Shown in pieces: positions 24,167-33,450 of a DNA stretch of 64,000 bases. The translations under genes were made by a program, and so were the position numbers. The DNA comes from HK1 sp965202735 (GTDB lineage: Bacteria > Pseudomonadota > Gammaproteobacteria > HK1), in contig OZ241844.1 of assembly GCA_965202735.1 (NCBI GenBank), forward strand, positions 930,001 to 994,000, written 5' to 3'. The notes below the pieces were generated by a model, which was not told the origin of the DNA, made no database searches, and was given only the letters and a program-made list of their open reading frames with translations. Position 1 is the first letter of the stretch, and each line of letters starts with the position of its first letter.

Positions 24167-27100
24167 ATGCAGCCGGTCTCCCCGCTTGCCCCCGGAGTGC
24201 CGGGGACGAGGTCCCGGACCCGGTGGACGTCGCTGCACGGCAGCGCCCGCGGCCTGGCCATCGCACGTCTCGCGCAGCGGGCCGATGCCCCGGTGCTCGT
24301 CATCGCCGCGGACAGCCGGACCGCCCACCGCCTCGAGTCCGAGCTGGCGTTCTACCTGGACGGCGAGACCGCCAGCCTGCGCTTTCCCGGCTGGGAGACG
24401 CTGCCCTACGATCTCTTCTCTCCTCACCAGGACCTCGTCTCGGAACGGCTCGAGACCCTGGCTCGGCTCCCTTCGCTCGATTCCGGGGTGCTGGTCACCG
24501 CGGTCGGTACCGCGATGGGGCGGATTCCCCCGCGGGGGTTCGTCGACGGTCACCGGTTCCTGATCGAGCCCGGCGACCGGCTCGACATCGAGACCTTTCG
24601 CGGACGCCTCGACCGCGCCGGATACGCGTGCGTCAGCCAGGTGATGGAGCACGGCGAGTACGCGGTCCGGGGCTCGCTGGTCGATCTCTTCCCCATGGGC
24701 GCCGGCGCGCCGGTGCGAATCGACCTTCTCGACGACGAGATCGAGAGCCTGCGCCGTTTCGACCCCGACAGCCAGCGTTCCACGAGCCGGATCGAGCGCC
24801 TCGATCTGCTCCCGGCGCGCGAGTTCCCGGCGTCCCCGGACGCGGTGGCGGCATTCCGGCGCGCGTGGCGGCGGCGGTTCGAAGGCGATCCGTCCCGGTG
24901 CCCGATCTACCGGGAAGTCAGCCGGGGAGGCTGGCCGGCCGGCATCGAGTACTACCTGCCGCTGTTCTTCTCCGGGACCGCCGCCCTCACCGACTATCTC
25001 CCGCCCGGCACCGTCGTCGTCCTCGCCGGGGACGTCCACGAGGCGGCCACGACGTTCCGGGCGGACACCGGGGACCGGTTCGAGAACCGCCGTCACGACC
25101 GGGAGCGCCCGGTGCTGTCCCCGGACGAGATCTTCCTGCCGGTGGAGGACCTGTTCTCCCGGCTGGCGGCGTTCCCCTGCGTGCGCCTTCGCCATGGCGA
25201 CGGGCGCGGGCGCGGCGCCACCGTCGAGTTCGCCACCCGGACGCCGCCCGCGCTGCCCGTCGACGGCCGGGCGGACCGGCCGATCGGCCACCTGCAGGAC
25301 TTTCTCGCCGGCCACGAGGGGCGATGCCTCGTGGTCGCGGAGACGCCCGGGCGGCGCGAGATCCTGCTGGAGACCCTCCACGCCCACGGCCTGAGGCCGG
25401 CGCTCGTCGAGTCGTGGAGCGACTTCATCGAAGGCGACGCCGCCCTTGCCATGACCGTCGCCGAGCTCGAGGACGGGGCGTGCATCGATGTCCCGTCCGT
25501 TGCGGTGGTCACCGAGTCCCAGCTCTTCGGTGCGCGTGCCGCCCAGCGCCGCCGCCGGCGGGGGGCGGGACGGGACCCGGAGGGTCTGGTGCGCGATCTG
25601 GGCGAGCTCGGGATCGGAGCGCCGGTGGTGCACGAAGCGCATGGCGTCGGTCGCTACGCCGGTCTCGAGGTCCTGGCCATCGGCGGCACCGCCGGAGAAT
25701 ATCTCCGGGTCGACTACGCCGACGGCGACAAGCTCTACGTGCCGGTCGGCTCGCTGCATCTCGTCTCGCGCTGGTCCGGGGTCGATCCGGAGGCGGCCCC
25801 GCTGCACCGGCTGGGCAGCCGCCAGTGGGAACGCGCCCGGCGGCGCGCGGCGGAGAAGGTCGTCGACGTGGCGGCGGAGCTGCTGGAGGTGCAGGCGCGG
25901 AGGGCGAGTCGTCCGGGGGTGGCGCTCGACGCCGAGCCCGGGTTCCTCCACGGCTTCGAGGCGGGCTTCCCGTTCGAGGAGACGCCGGACCAGGCCGACG
26001 CGATCCGGCAGGTCATCGCCGACATGCGCCGGCCGGCGCCGATGGACCGCCTGGTATGCGGCGACGTCGGCTTCGGCAAGACCGAGGTGGCGATGCGCGC
26101 CGCGTTCGTCGCCGCGCAGTCCGGAAGGCAGGTCGCGGTGCTCGTCCCCACCACGCTGCTCGCGCAGCAGCACCACCAGACGTTCACCGACCGGTTCGCG
26201 GACTGGCCGGTGCGCATCGAGCAGCTCTCGCGCTTCCGCGCCCGCGACGCCCGGACCGAGGTGGTGCGAGGTCTCGCGGACGGCGTCGTGGACATCGTCA
26301 TCGGCACCCACCAGCTCCTCGACCGCGCCATCCGGTTCAAGCGCCTGGGGCTCGTGGTCATCGACGAGGAGCACCGCTTCGGGGTGCGCCAGAAGGAGCG
26401 GCTCAAGGCGCTGCGGGCCGAGGTCGACGTCCTCACCCTGACCGCGACCCCGATCCCGCGCACCCTCGACATGGCGCTCTCGGGCCTGCGCGACCTCTCG
26501 CTCATCGCCACACCGCCCGCCCGGCGGCTGTCCATCCAGACCTTCGTCCGCCGGTGGGACGCGAGCATGCTCGGCGAGGCGCTCGAGCGCGAGCTGCGGC
26601 GCGGAGGCCAGATCTTCTTCGTGCACAACCGGGTCGAGGACATCGAGCGCATCGCGGGCGACGTGCGCGGGCTCGCCCCCGATGCCGACGTGCGGGTCGC
26701 GCACGGCCAGATGCGCGAGCGCGACCTGGAGCAGACGATGCTCGACTTCTACCACCGCCGGTTCCAGGTGCTCGTGTGCACCACCATCATCGAGACCGGG
26801 ATCGACATTCCGAACGCCAACACCATCGTGATCAACCGTGCGGACCGGTTCGGGCTCGCCCAGCTTCACCAGTTGCGGGGGCGGGTGGGCCGGTCGCACC
26901 ATCGGGCCTACGCCTACCTCCTCGTGCCGGACCGGCGGGCGATGACCGCGGACGCGGTGAGGCGGATCGAGGCCATCGAGGCGCTCGGGGACCTCGGGGT
27001 GGGCTTCAATCTCGCGACCCACGACCTCGAAATCCGCGGCGCCGGAGAGATCCTCGGCGACGAGCAGAGCGGGCAGATCCAGGAGGTCGGCTACTCCCTC

Positions 27101-27625
27101 TACACGCGGCTGCTCGAACGCGCGGTGACGGCGCTCCGGGCCGGCCGGGCGCCGGTGCTCGACCGCCCGCTCGACACCGGGGTCGAGATCGACGTGCGCG
27201 AGCCGGCCCTGATCCCCGAGGACTACCTTCCGGACGTGCACGCGCGTCTCATCATGTACAAGCGGATCGCGGGCGCACCGGACGAGGGGGCGCTCGAGGA
27301 GCTCCTGGTCGAGACGATCGACCGGTTCGGGCCCGCCCCCCCGGCCGCGCGGCTGCTCTTCGACCTCGCGCGGCTCAAGCTCCAGGCCACTCCGCTCGGG
27401 GTGAGCAGGATCGAGGCGGGGACGAGTGGCGGACGCGTGGTGTTTCACCCCGAGCCCGATGTCGACCCGGGCAGCATGATCCGGCTCGTGCAGAGCGAGC
27501 CGGGGCGGTTCCGCCTCGACGGCGCGGAGCGGCTGCGGTTCGCGGGCGAGCTTCCCGACGCGGCGAGCCGGGTGGAAGCGGTGCGGCGCCTGCTCGGCTC
27601 CCTCGATGTCCGGGCCGCCGCATGA
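24167..27625 (+). CDS. mfd: Transcription-repair coupling factor
   Basis: 1152 residues, family length. Removes RNA polymerase stalled at DNA lesions and recruits UvrA. Domains in order: UvrB-like N-terminal part (FPGWETLPYDLFSPHQDLVS), RNA-polymerase interaction domain (about 470-540, VHEAHGVGRYAGLEVL), then the RecG-like translocase with Walker A RLVCGDVGFGKTEVAMRAAF, DEEH box LVVIDEEHRFGV, TATPIPRTLDMAL and QLHQLRGRVGRSHHRAYAYL, and the C-terminal TRCF domain. Start ATG 24167 with AAGGAGGAACC before it. The uvrB gene is also in this window, 11 kb away. csiV follows and may be coupled. Confidence 0.97.
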   Translation: MQPVSPLAPGVPGTRSRTRWTSLHGSARGLAIARLAQRADAPVLVIAADSRTAHRLESELAFYLDGETASLRFPGWETLPYDLFSPHQDLVSERLETLARLPSLDSGVLVTAVGTAMGRIPPRGFVDGHRFLIEPGDRLDIETFRGRLDRAGYACVSQVMEHGEYAVRGSLVDLFPMGAGAPVRIDLLDDEIESLRRFDPDSQRSTSRIERLDLLPAREFPASPDAVAAFRRAWRRRFEGDPSRCPIYREVSRGGWPAGIEYYLPLFFSGTAALTDYLPPGTVVVLAGDVHEAATTFRADTGDRFENRRHDRERPVLSPDEIFLPVEDLFSRLAAFPCVRLRHGDGRGRGATVEFATRTPPALPVDGRADRPIGHLQDFLAGHEGRCLVVAETPGRREILLETLHAHGLRPALVESWSDFIEGDAALAMTVAELEDGACIDVPSVAVVTESQLFGARAAQRRRRRGAGRDPEGLVRDLGELGIGAPVVHEAHGVGRYAGLEVLAIGGTAGEYLRVDYADGDKLYVPVGSLHLVSRWSGVDPEAAPLHRLGSRQWERARRRAAEKVVDVAAELLEVQARRASRPGVALDAEPGFLHGFEAGFPFEETPDQADAIRQVIADMRRPAPMDRLVCGDVGFGKTEVAMRAAFVAAQSGRQVAVLVPTTLLAQQHHQTFTDRFADWPVRIEQLSRFRARDARTEVVRGLADGVVDIVIGTHQLLDRAIRFKRLGLVVIDEEHRFGVRQKERLKALRAEVDVLTLTATPIPRTLDMALSGLRDLSLIATPPARRLSIQTFVRRWDASMLGEALERELRRGGQIFFVHNRVEDIERIAGDVRGLAPDADVRVAHGQMRERDLEQTMLDFYHRRFQVLVCTTIIETGIDIPNANTIVINRADRFGLAQLHQLRGRVGRSHHRAYAYLLVPDRRAMTADAVRRIEAIEALGDLGVGFNLATHDLEIRGAGEILGDEQSGQIQEVGYSLYTRLLERAVTALRAGRAPVLDRPLDTGVEIDVREPALIPEDYLPDVHARLIMYKRIAGAPDEGALEELLVETIDRFGPAPPAARLLFDLARLKLQATPLGVSRIEAGTSGGRVVFHPEPDVDPGSMIRLVQSEPGRFRLDGAERLRFAGELPDAASRVEAVRRLLGSLDVRAAA

Positions 27626-27690
27626 GCGCTCCGTCCGTGTGTACTGCACTTCCCCGCGACCACGCACGCGGCGGGAAGAGACCGGTCCCG

Positions 27691-28362
27691 ATGCCGGAGG
27701 AACGTCCGACCCCGATCGCGAAGGCTCCGTGCCGTGCGGCGCCGTTGCTCGCGCTCGCGGCGATTCTGGCGGCGGCGCTCGCGCTGCCGGCCGACGCGGC
27801 GGACCGGTGGTTCAGGGCCGAGATCATCGTGTTCGACGATCTGCGCAGCGAGGGACTGCACGCCGAACACTGGCCCGCGGACCCTGGAGCGCCCCCTCTC
27901 CAGAACGCGGTCGAGCTCACGCGCCGGCCTGACGGCGCGCCGGCCGCCGCGGTCCACGCGTACCGGCTCGTGAGCTCCTCCCGGCTCACGCTCGGGGGCG
28001 TCTGGAGCCGCCTCCGGCGCTCGGCGCACTACCGTCCGCTGCTGCACGCGGGATGGCACCTGCCGGGCCTGCCGCGCGGGTCGGCGCGACCGGTGCATCT
28101 CGGGCGCAGCCTCGGCGCGGGCGCGGATGAAGCCGGCGGCGAGGGTCCCTCGGTGCACGGAACGGTGAAGATCTCCCTGGCGCGCTTCCTGCGGGTCGAA
28201 GTCGATCTGCTCTACCACCGGCCCGTGAGCGGCGAAGCCGTCGTGCCGGGCTCGGCGCCGACCCGGTTCCGCCTCGTATCGGAGCGCCGGATGCGGTCCG
28301 GGGAGCTGCACTACATCGACCACCCCCTGTTCGGAGTTCTGATCCTGCTCGCACCGGCATAG
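27691..28362 (+). CDS. csiV: CsiV-family periplasmic protein
   Basis: 223 residues. Signal peptide LLALAAILAAALALPADAAD, then the family opening WFRAEIIVFDDL and EHWPADPGAP, a middle with HAYRLVSSSRLTLGGVWSRL, and the ending ERRMRSGELHYIDHPLFGVL. CsiV binds peptidoglycan and activates the lytic sensitivity pathway in Vibrio; in other gammaproteobacteria its role is unclear. It follows mfd directly, the usual place. Start: ATG 27691 gives a sensible signal peptide; ATG 27622 overlaps the mfd stop (ATGA) and would add 23 residues before the hydrophobic stretch. Confidence 0.8.
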   Translation: MPEERPTPIAKAPCRAAPLLALAAILAAALALPADAADRWFRAEIIVFDDLRSEGLHAEHWPADPGAPPLQNAVELTRRPDGAPAAAVHAYRLVSSSRLTLGGVWSRLRRSAHYRPLLHAGWHLPGLPRGSARPVHLGRSLGAGADEAGGEGPSVHGTVKISLARFLRVEVDLLYHRPVSGEAVVPGSAPTRFRLVSERRMRSGELHYIDHPLFGVLILLAPA

Positions 28363-28379
28363 ACGACATGGGGCATGGA

Positions 28380-28501
28380 CAGCGATTCCCGTCAACGCCC
28401 GGAGAGGCCCTGTCGTGGTGGGATCCCGGCGCGATTCCGACCACCAGGGCGTCCAGTCGAGGGGACCTCGAGGGCCTGTTCCCGCCTGGCGGGAATGGCT
28501 G
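28380..28501 (+). repeat. ~120-bp intergenic repeat, family 1
   Basis: Runs from CAGCGATTCCCGTCAACGCC to CCCGCCTGGCGGGAATGGCTG. Same orientation as the copy at 7878, with the shared ACCACCAGGGCGTCCAGTCG box. Placed 18 bases after the csiV stop; the remaining gap to 28654 shows nothing else. Confidence 0.85.
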
Positions 28502-28654
28502 GGACATGGACGGAAGGCTGGACGGAAGGCTTGACTAATCGCACCCATCCAGTAGCTTTCGGGGTACGACCGCAGTGCGGGACGGCAGGAACATCGCCCA
28601 CCGGCTCCCGATGCTCCGTATCGGCAGGCCGAGATCGAAACGGACGCGACCTCG

Positions 28655-29188
28655 ATGACGGTACGAACGCAAGCGGCGAGACCGGCGCGGTTCGGGGCGC
28701 GCGACATCACGGGTCTCATCCGGGTCTACGAGGCGAGCTACGTGCGGCTCGCGAAGCTCGTTCCCGACCTGCCGGCATGCGATCGGGTGATGGTCTCGCG
28801 GGTCGCGGGCGCCCTCGACCTCCATCTCGAAGTGATCGAACGCCAGCCGTACACGGCGTCGCTGGTGCTGACGTACCGGTTCCCGGACGGTGACGGATGC
28901 GTGCTCGAGCCGAACGCCCGGATCAACGTCTACCACGACGTGCGGGCGGCGGAAGTCGTCTCCCACCGCCGCCGGCGCGTGAACCGCTCCATCCACCCGT
29001 GGTCCCCCGGACGGATGCCGGAGCTCGACCGCAAGTGGCGGATGAACCGTTTCCTCCTGAAGTGGCTCCGGTTCTGCACGTACCAAGGCCACATCTTTCT
29101 TCCCGGGGTGACCCCGATCCTCGATCGGGACCGGCCTTCGCGAGCGTTCGCCCCGCATCGGCGAGCGCATCGCCGCCGCGCCGGGTGA
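28655..29188 (+). CDS. DUF1249 (YqiB-like) protein
   Basis: 177 residues. Family hallmarks: LIRVYEASYVRLAKLVPDL, LDLHLEVIERQPYTASLVLT and the ending LDRKWRMNRFLLKWLRFCTY QGH (split here only for length). The function of DUF1249 is not known; it occurs widely in gamma- and betaproteobacteria. The domain ends near residue 145; the last ~30 residues are Arg/Ala-rich and probably disordered. Its stop is 16 bases from the convergent slt stop. Confidence 0.88.
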   Translation: MTVRTQAARPARFGARDITGLIRVYEASYVRLAKLVPDLPACDRVMVSRVAGALDLHLEVIERQPYTASLVLTYRFPDGDGCVLEPNARINVYHDVRAAEVVSHRRRRVNRSIHPWSPGRMPELDRKWRMNRFLLKWLRFCTYQGHIFLPGVTPILDRDRPSRAFAPHRRAHRRRAG

Positions 29189-29204
29189 CCCTCGGCCGCG
29201 CGGA

Positions 29205-31139
29205 TCAGGGGTCCGGGCGAGCCGGTATCGGCGGCATGCGCTCGGACAGCCGGGTCGGTGGCCGGCCGAGGCGGTGTTCGTAGATGGCGCCGTAGGCGAG
29301 GAACCGCCGGACGTAGCGGCGCGTCTCGGTGAACGGGATGTTGTCGATCCACGCCGCGACATCGACGCCGCCGGTCTCCGGGAGCCACCTCCCGACCCGA
29401 TGGGGACCCGCGTTGTAGGAAGCCGCGGCGAGGACGGGATGCCCGTCCGTCTTCCCGAGCAGCGACCGGACGTACCGCGTTCCGAGATCCACGTTGAGGT
29501 CGGGAGCGAGAAGCTGCCGCCTTCCGCGCCACTTCCGGCCGGTGGCCCGCATGAGCATGCGGCCCGTGCGCGGCATGAGCTGCATCAGCCCGAGGGCCCC
29601 CGCCGGTGAGCGGACATCCGGCATGAACGCGCTCTCCTGGCGGATGATTGCGTACACCGTTGCCGGAGACAGGCTCCTGCGCCGCGCCGCCGACTCCACG
29701 AGGTTCCGGTAGGCCACGGGAAACCTCAGATCCAGGTCGTCCCGCTCCGACGTGCGCGCGATGGTGAGGATCGCGCGCCCGTGCCAGTCCCGGCACCGCG
29801 CGATCCAGGACGCGGCCTTGAGCTCCTCCTCGCCGAGTCCCTGGATGAGCGCGTGCCACTCCCGCCGGGCATCGGCCCGGCGTTCCAGCCCGAACAGCTC
29901 GAGCGCCCGCCGCATGGCGGGCATCGCCGCCACCCGCTCGACCGTCCCGGGCGCGACTGCGAGCGGACGATGGTTGAACCGGTACCCCGTCCCCAGCCGG
30001 TCCGCGGCCAGGAAGCCGTAGTAGTCGCGCTCCTTCGCGAGCGACTCGAACGCCTCCCGGGACCGGTCGGTCCTTCCCGTCGCCTCCAGTGCCCGTGCAC
30101 CCCAGTAACGCCACCTCTCCCGTTCGCGTTCCGGGTCGGACATGGAGGAAATTCCGTCGAGGACCTCGTTCCACCGCGAGTGGAGCGCCGCCGCCGCAAC
30201 GCGCCACCGCAGCGTGTGCCGGTCGGCGTGCGCGACATCGACGCTGCGCAGCCATTCGAGCGCCCGCGGATCATGTTCGCTCGCAAACGACAGCCCGATG
30301 CGGCGCCCGACCCCGGCCCGCGCCGCGGCGCCGAGGCCCGTGCGCTCCTCCACCGCCGCGAGCGCCTCCACCGCGGCGGCCGGGTCGATGCGCGCCAGAC
30401 GCTCGAGCCCGTGCGCGAGGACCGCCTCCACCCTCAGTGGATCACCGGCGAGCCCGACCGTGGCGACCCGTCTCGGGTTCTCGTGGACCGCGCGCCACGC
30501 GGCGGCCAGCCGACGGTCGCCCGGGTCAAGGAAACGCTCGAGGTACCGCACCAGCCGGACATTGCCGCGCGCCATCGCGAGACCGATGCGCCTCCACGCC
30601 GCCGATGGAGAGAACCGGTCCGATTCCAGCCACACCGCGAACACCGGGTCGCAGGCCTTCGGCCGCGACTCGCCGGACATCCACAGCCCCTCCGCCTCCG
30701 ACAGCGCGCCGGCCTCGTCTCCGGTCTCGAGCAACGCCCGGGCGTAGTGGCACCGCAGCTCGATGGAGGGGCTCTCGGAATACCACTCGATGAACCTGCG
30801 CCACTCGCGCCGGTCGGCGAGCCGGCGCAGCCACCTGCTTCGCAGCCGGAACGTCACCGGCTCTGCGTCGTGGCGCCTCAGGAACGCTTCGACCTCGGAC
30901 CGCGCCACGCGCGGCCAGCCGGCGCGCAGCCGCGCAAGCTCGACGTACGGGAACAGGGGATAGGCGCCGAGGTCGCGTCGCAGCCGTTCCCACTGCTCGC
31001 GGCTCCGGGGAGGGGACCGCTCGGCCGCGACGAACGCGGTGCGGGCCGCCGCATGGCCGGCTTCGGGACACGTCGCGCCCGCCGCGTAGCCGGGCATGCA
31101 TGCCATCCATGCGCTCACCAGCACGATCATCGCGCGCAT
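29205..31139 (-). CDS. slt: Soluble lytic murein transglycosylase (Slt70 type)
   Basis: 644 residues. Periplasmic enzyme that cleaves peptidoglycan strands to 1,6-anhydro-muropeptides. Signal peptide MRAMIVLVSAWMACMPGYAA; a long superhelical alpha-domain (about 25-440, with repeats such as WRRFIEWYSESPSIELRCHY and RWRYWGARALEATGR); a linker; and the catalytic SLT domain (about 475-620) with the Glu in IIRQESAFMPDVRSPAGALG, GLMQLMPRTGRM and AAASYNAGPHRVGRWL. Start ATG 31139; the upstream in-frame 15 residues are not signal-like. ampD lies just upstream on the same strand and acts on the products of this enzyme. Confidence 0.94.
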   Translation of the reverse strand: MRAMIVLVSAWMACMPGYAAGATCPEAGHAAARTAFVAAERSPPRSREQWERLRRDLGAYPLFPYVELARLRAGWPRVARSEVEAFLRRHDAEPVTFRLRSRWLRRLADRREWRRFIEWYSESPSIELRCHYARALLETGDEAGALSEAEGLWMSGESRPKACDPVFAVWLESDRFSPSAAWRRIGLAMARGNVRLVRYLERFLDPGDRRLAAAWRAVHENPRRVATVGLAGDPLRVEAVLAHGLERLARIDPAAAVEALAAVEERTGLGAAARAGVGRRIGLSFASEHDPRALEWLRSVDVAHADRHTLRWRVAAAALHSRWNEVLDGISSMSDPERERERWRYWGARALEATGRTDRSREAFESLAKERDYYGFLAADRLGTGYRFNHRPLAVAPGTVERVAAMPAMRRALELFGLERRADARREWHALIQGLGEEELKAASWIARCRDWHGRAILTIARTSERDDLDLRFPVAYRNLVESAARRRSLSPATVYAIIRQESAFMPDVRSPAGALGLMQLMPRTGRMLMRATGRKWRGRRQLLAPDLNVDLGTRYVRSLLGKTDGHPVLAAASYNAGPHRVGRWLPETGGVDVAAWIDNIPFTETRRYVRRFLAYGAIYEHRLGRPPTRLSERMPPIPARPDP

Positions 31140-31180
31140 CGACCGGCTCCCTCCGGGTCGGCTGGAACTCGAAACGGCGC

Positions 31181-31789
31181 TCACGAATCCGGAGCGCCCA
31201 GCAGATCCCTCAGGCGAGGCCAGTCGAAGGCCGGTCCGGGATCGGTCTTGCGGTCCGGCGCGATGTCGCTGTGTCCCACGATCCGGTCCGGGCCGATCGC
31301 GGGCCAGAGCTCCATGAGAGTCCGGCAGACATCACCCAGGCGTCCGTACTGCGCGTCCTCGTACGGCGCGCAGTCGGTGCCCTCGAGCTCGATGCCGACC
31401 GAGAAGTCGTTGCACCGGACGCGGTCTCCGAAGCGGGACTCCCCGGCGTGCCAGGCCCGGTCCATGAGGGCGACGAACTGCACGAGCTCGCCGCCGCGCC
31501 GGATCAGGAGATGCGCCGATACCTTCGGGAGGGCCATGGCGCCGAAGCGATCAAGGGCGTGCGGGTCGAGCTGGTTGCAGAAGAGCTGCTCGATGTACGG
31601 CCCGCCGAACTCACCGGCCGGCACGCTGATTCCGTGCACGACGATCATGTCGACGGCGCAGCCGGCAGGGCGGGCATCGAAGTTCGGTGACGGGACGCGG
31701 CGGGCATCGTCGAACCAGTTGCCCGTCGGATCGAGGCTCAGCACCGGGCCGCCCCGCGGTCGTCCCGCCTCGACGATGCCATCACGCAA
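31181..31789 (-). CDS. ampD: 1,6-anhydro-N-acetylmuramyl-L-alanine amidase
   Basis: Cytoplasmic Zn amidase of peptidoglycan recycling that removes the stem peptide from anhydro-muropeptides. RRVPSPNFDARP opens the domain; Zn ligands are His in MIVVHGISVPAGEFGG, and His and Asp in IVGHSDIAPDRKTDPG; NDFSVGIELEGTDCAPYED carries the conserved Glu. Start uncertain: TTG 31787-31789 (LRDGIVEAG) has GGGAGA upstream and gives 202 residues; GTG 31742-31744 gives 187, closer to the usual ~183. Its loss derepresses AmpC beta-lactamase in other species. Neighbour slt feeds the same recycling pathway. Confidence 0.93.
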   Translation of the reverse strand: MRDGIVEAGRPRGGPVLSLDPTGNWFDDARRVPSPNFDARPAGCAVDMIVVHGISVPAGEFGGPYIEQLFCNQLDPHALDRFGAMALPKVSAHLLIRRGGELVQFVALMDRAWHAGESRFGDRVRCNDFSVGIELEGTDCAPYEDAQYGRLGDVCRTLMELWPAIGPDRIVGHSDIAPDRKTDPGPAFDWPRLRDLLGAPDS

Positions 31790-31805
31790 GGGTCTCCCGA
31801 CACTA

Positions 31806-32546
31806 TCAATCCGGGGCCTGCAGGTTCTTCCATATGCCGCGGGCGAGGGCTCGGCCCTGCTCGAGCTGGGACGGCGTGAGGAGCTGGGCAACCGACTCCC
31901 GCAGCTCGGGACCCATCTCGAATCCGCCCGCCGCCGCCACTCCATACCAGGCATAGGCGCGCACGTAATCCCTGGCCACGCCGTACCCTGCCCTGTACAG
32001 GTGCCCGATGTTCGCCTGCGCCTCCGCGTTGCCCTGCTCCGCGGACTGGCGGAACAGCGCCATGGCGCGCGCATGGTCCTGCGGCACCCCCCTGCCCCGC
32101 GCGTGCATCATCCCCAGGCTGACCTGTGCGCCGGGGTCGCCCCTTGCCGCCGCCAGCCCGAGCCAGTGAGCGGCGAGCGCGTCGTCGCGGGGGACCCCGA
32201 CCCCTTCCGCGTACAGCTCGCCGAGATTCCTCTCCGCGGCCCGCAATCCGCTCTTCGCCGCGGACCGGAACAGCGCCACCGCGCGCTCGACACTTCGCTC
32301 CAGACCGTGCCCGCGCAGATAGAGCACCCCGAGCCCATTCTCGCCGCGCGGGTCGCCGGCCGCGGCCAGCGCCTCGAACCTGCCGACCGCGGTCTCGAAA
32401 TCCCTTGCCTCGGCGGCTCGTACCGCCGCTTCGAATTCGTCGGCGGCCGCGCACACCGGCCCCAGGGCGAGAAGACCGGCAGCGAGCATCCCCGCAACTG
32501 CCTGCGAAGCCATCCGTCGCGGGTGCAAAGCATCCGCCGCATTCAT
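31806..32546 (-). CDS. Sel1-repeat (TPR-like) exported protein
   Basis: 246 residues. Signal peptide around MASQAVAGMLAAGLLALGPV followed by CAA. Then at least four Sel1 repeats of ~36 residues: GDPRGENGLGVLYLRGHGLE, GLRAAERNLGELYAEGVGVP, GDPGAQVSLGMMHARGRGVP and GNAEAQANIGHLYRAGYGVA. Such proteins scaffold protein-protein contacts in the periplasm. A Cys follows the signal region but the lipobox fit is weak. Start ATG 32544-32546 (MNAADALHPRR), or 32513 (MASQAV). The gene is 16 bases upstream of ampD on the same strand. Confidence 0.88.
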   Translation of the reverse strand: MNAADALHPRRMASQAVAGMLAAGLLALGPVCAAADEFEAAVRAAEARDFETAVGRFEALAAAGDPRGENGLGVLYLRGHGLERSVERAVALFRSAAKSGLRAAERNLGELYAEGVGVPRDDALAAHWLGLAAARGDPGAQVSLGMMHARGRGVPQDHARAMALFRQSAEQGNAEAQANIGHLYRAGYGVARDYVRAYAWYGVAAAGGFEMGPELRESVAQLLTPSQLEQGRALARGIWKNLQAPD

Positions 32547-32713
32547 CGCCGGCCGCCGTCCGGGACGGCTCACCGCCCGTACCGGCCGGCCGCGCGCATC
32601 GGACCGACGCGGCGGGTCCGGTCTCGACCCATGGGACGACGAGTGGGGACGGTGCGTGGAGCCGGTCCGAGACGCCACCGATCGAGATCCGCTCATTGGC
32701 GCCGATTGCAGAC

Positions 32714-32790
<77 letters not shown>

Positions 32791-32812
32791 GTCACCGCGA
32801 ATTGTAGCCCAC

Positions 32813-33169
32813 TCAGCGCTTCAGGATGATGAGGACATCCTCCAGCTCCACCCGGAGCTGATGGATGATTTGCCGGCTCTGGCTGATGTCGTTCCTGGCT
32901 TCCTCGCCGGAGAGCCGCTGGCGGGCGCCTCCGATCGTGAACCCGTGATCGTGGAGAAGGCTTCGAATCTGCCGGATGAGCATCACGTCCTGCCGCTGAT
33001 AGTAACGCCGGTTCCCCCGGCGCTTCAGCGGCGCGAGCTGCGGAAACTCCTGCTCCCAGTAGCGAAGGACATGCGGCTTCACGCCACAGAGATCGCTCAC
33101 CTCGCCGATGGTGAAGTAGCGTTTTCCCGGGATGGCGGGGAGATCGTTACCTGTCGATGGCTCCAGCAT
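32813..33169 (-). CDS. MerR-family transcriptional regulator
   Basis: 118 residues. N-terminal winged helix YFTIGEVSDLCGVKPHVLRY and the wing PLKRRGNRRYYQRQDVMLIR; short C-terminal coiled coil EEARNDISQSRQIIHQLRVE for dimerisation. No Cys or other ligand motif in the C-terminal part, so the signal is unknown. It overlaps the end of ihfA by 23 bases, so translation is probably coupled. This gene is conserved after ihfA in many gammaproteobacteria, without a proven role. Confidence 0.93.
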   Translation of the reverse strand: MLEPSTGNDLPAIPGKRYFTIGEVSDLCGVKPHVLRYWEQEFPQLAPLKRRGNRRYYQRQDVMLIRQIRSLLHDHGFTIGGARQRLSGEEARNDISQSRQIIHQLRVELEDVLIILKR

Positions 33170-33449
33170 ACGCTTCCACGCGGGCTTTCAGCTTCTGGCC
33201 GGGACGAAACGTGACGACTCGGCGGGCGGTGATGGGGATGTCCTCCCCGGTCTTGGGATTGCGTCCCGGCCGTTCGCTCTTGTCTCTCAGATCGAAGTTG
33301 CCGAATCCCGACAGCTTGACCCGGGTGCCCGCCTCGAGGACAGCGCCCACCTCTTCGAAGAACATCTCGACAAGCTCCTTGGCCTCCCGCTTGTTGAGTC
33401 CCAGCTCCTCGTAGAGCTTCTCCGCCATGTCGGCCTTCGTAAGCGCCAT
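33147..33449 (-). CDS. ihfA: Integration host factor, alpha subunit
   Basis: 100 residues. DNA-bending HU/IHF family protein; works with IhfB. MALTKADMAEKLYEELGLNK is the typical alpha start, the beta-arm reads RPGRNPKTGEDIPITARRVV with the intercalating Pro, and the C-terminus is TFRPGQKLKARVE. Placed 1 base after pheT (the TGA of pheT at 33451), as in other gammaproteobacteria, so it belongs to the pheST operon. Confidence 0.97.
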   Translation of the reverse strand: MALTKADMAEKLYEELGLNKREAKELVEMFFEEVGAVLEAGTRVKLSGFGNFDLRDKSERPGRNPKTGEDIPITARRVVTFRPGQKLKARVEAYAGAIDR

Positions 33450-33450
33450 T

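Noticed and set aside
24007..28362. Very long open frame (1451 codons) on the plus strand overlapping mfd
   Set aside because: It is a shadow of mfd in a GC-rich genome: composition is Arg/Ala/Pro-rich and no domain is visible except the csiV end, which is annotated separately from 27691.
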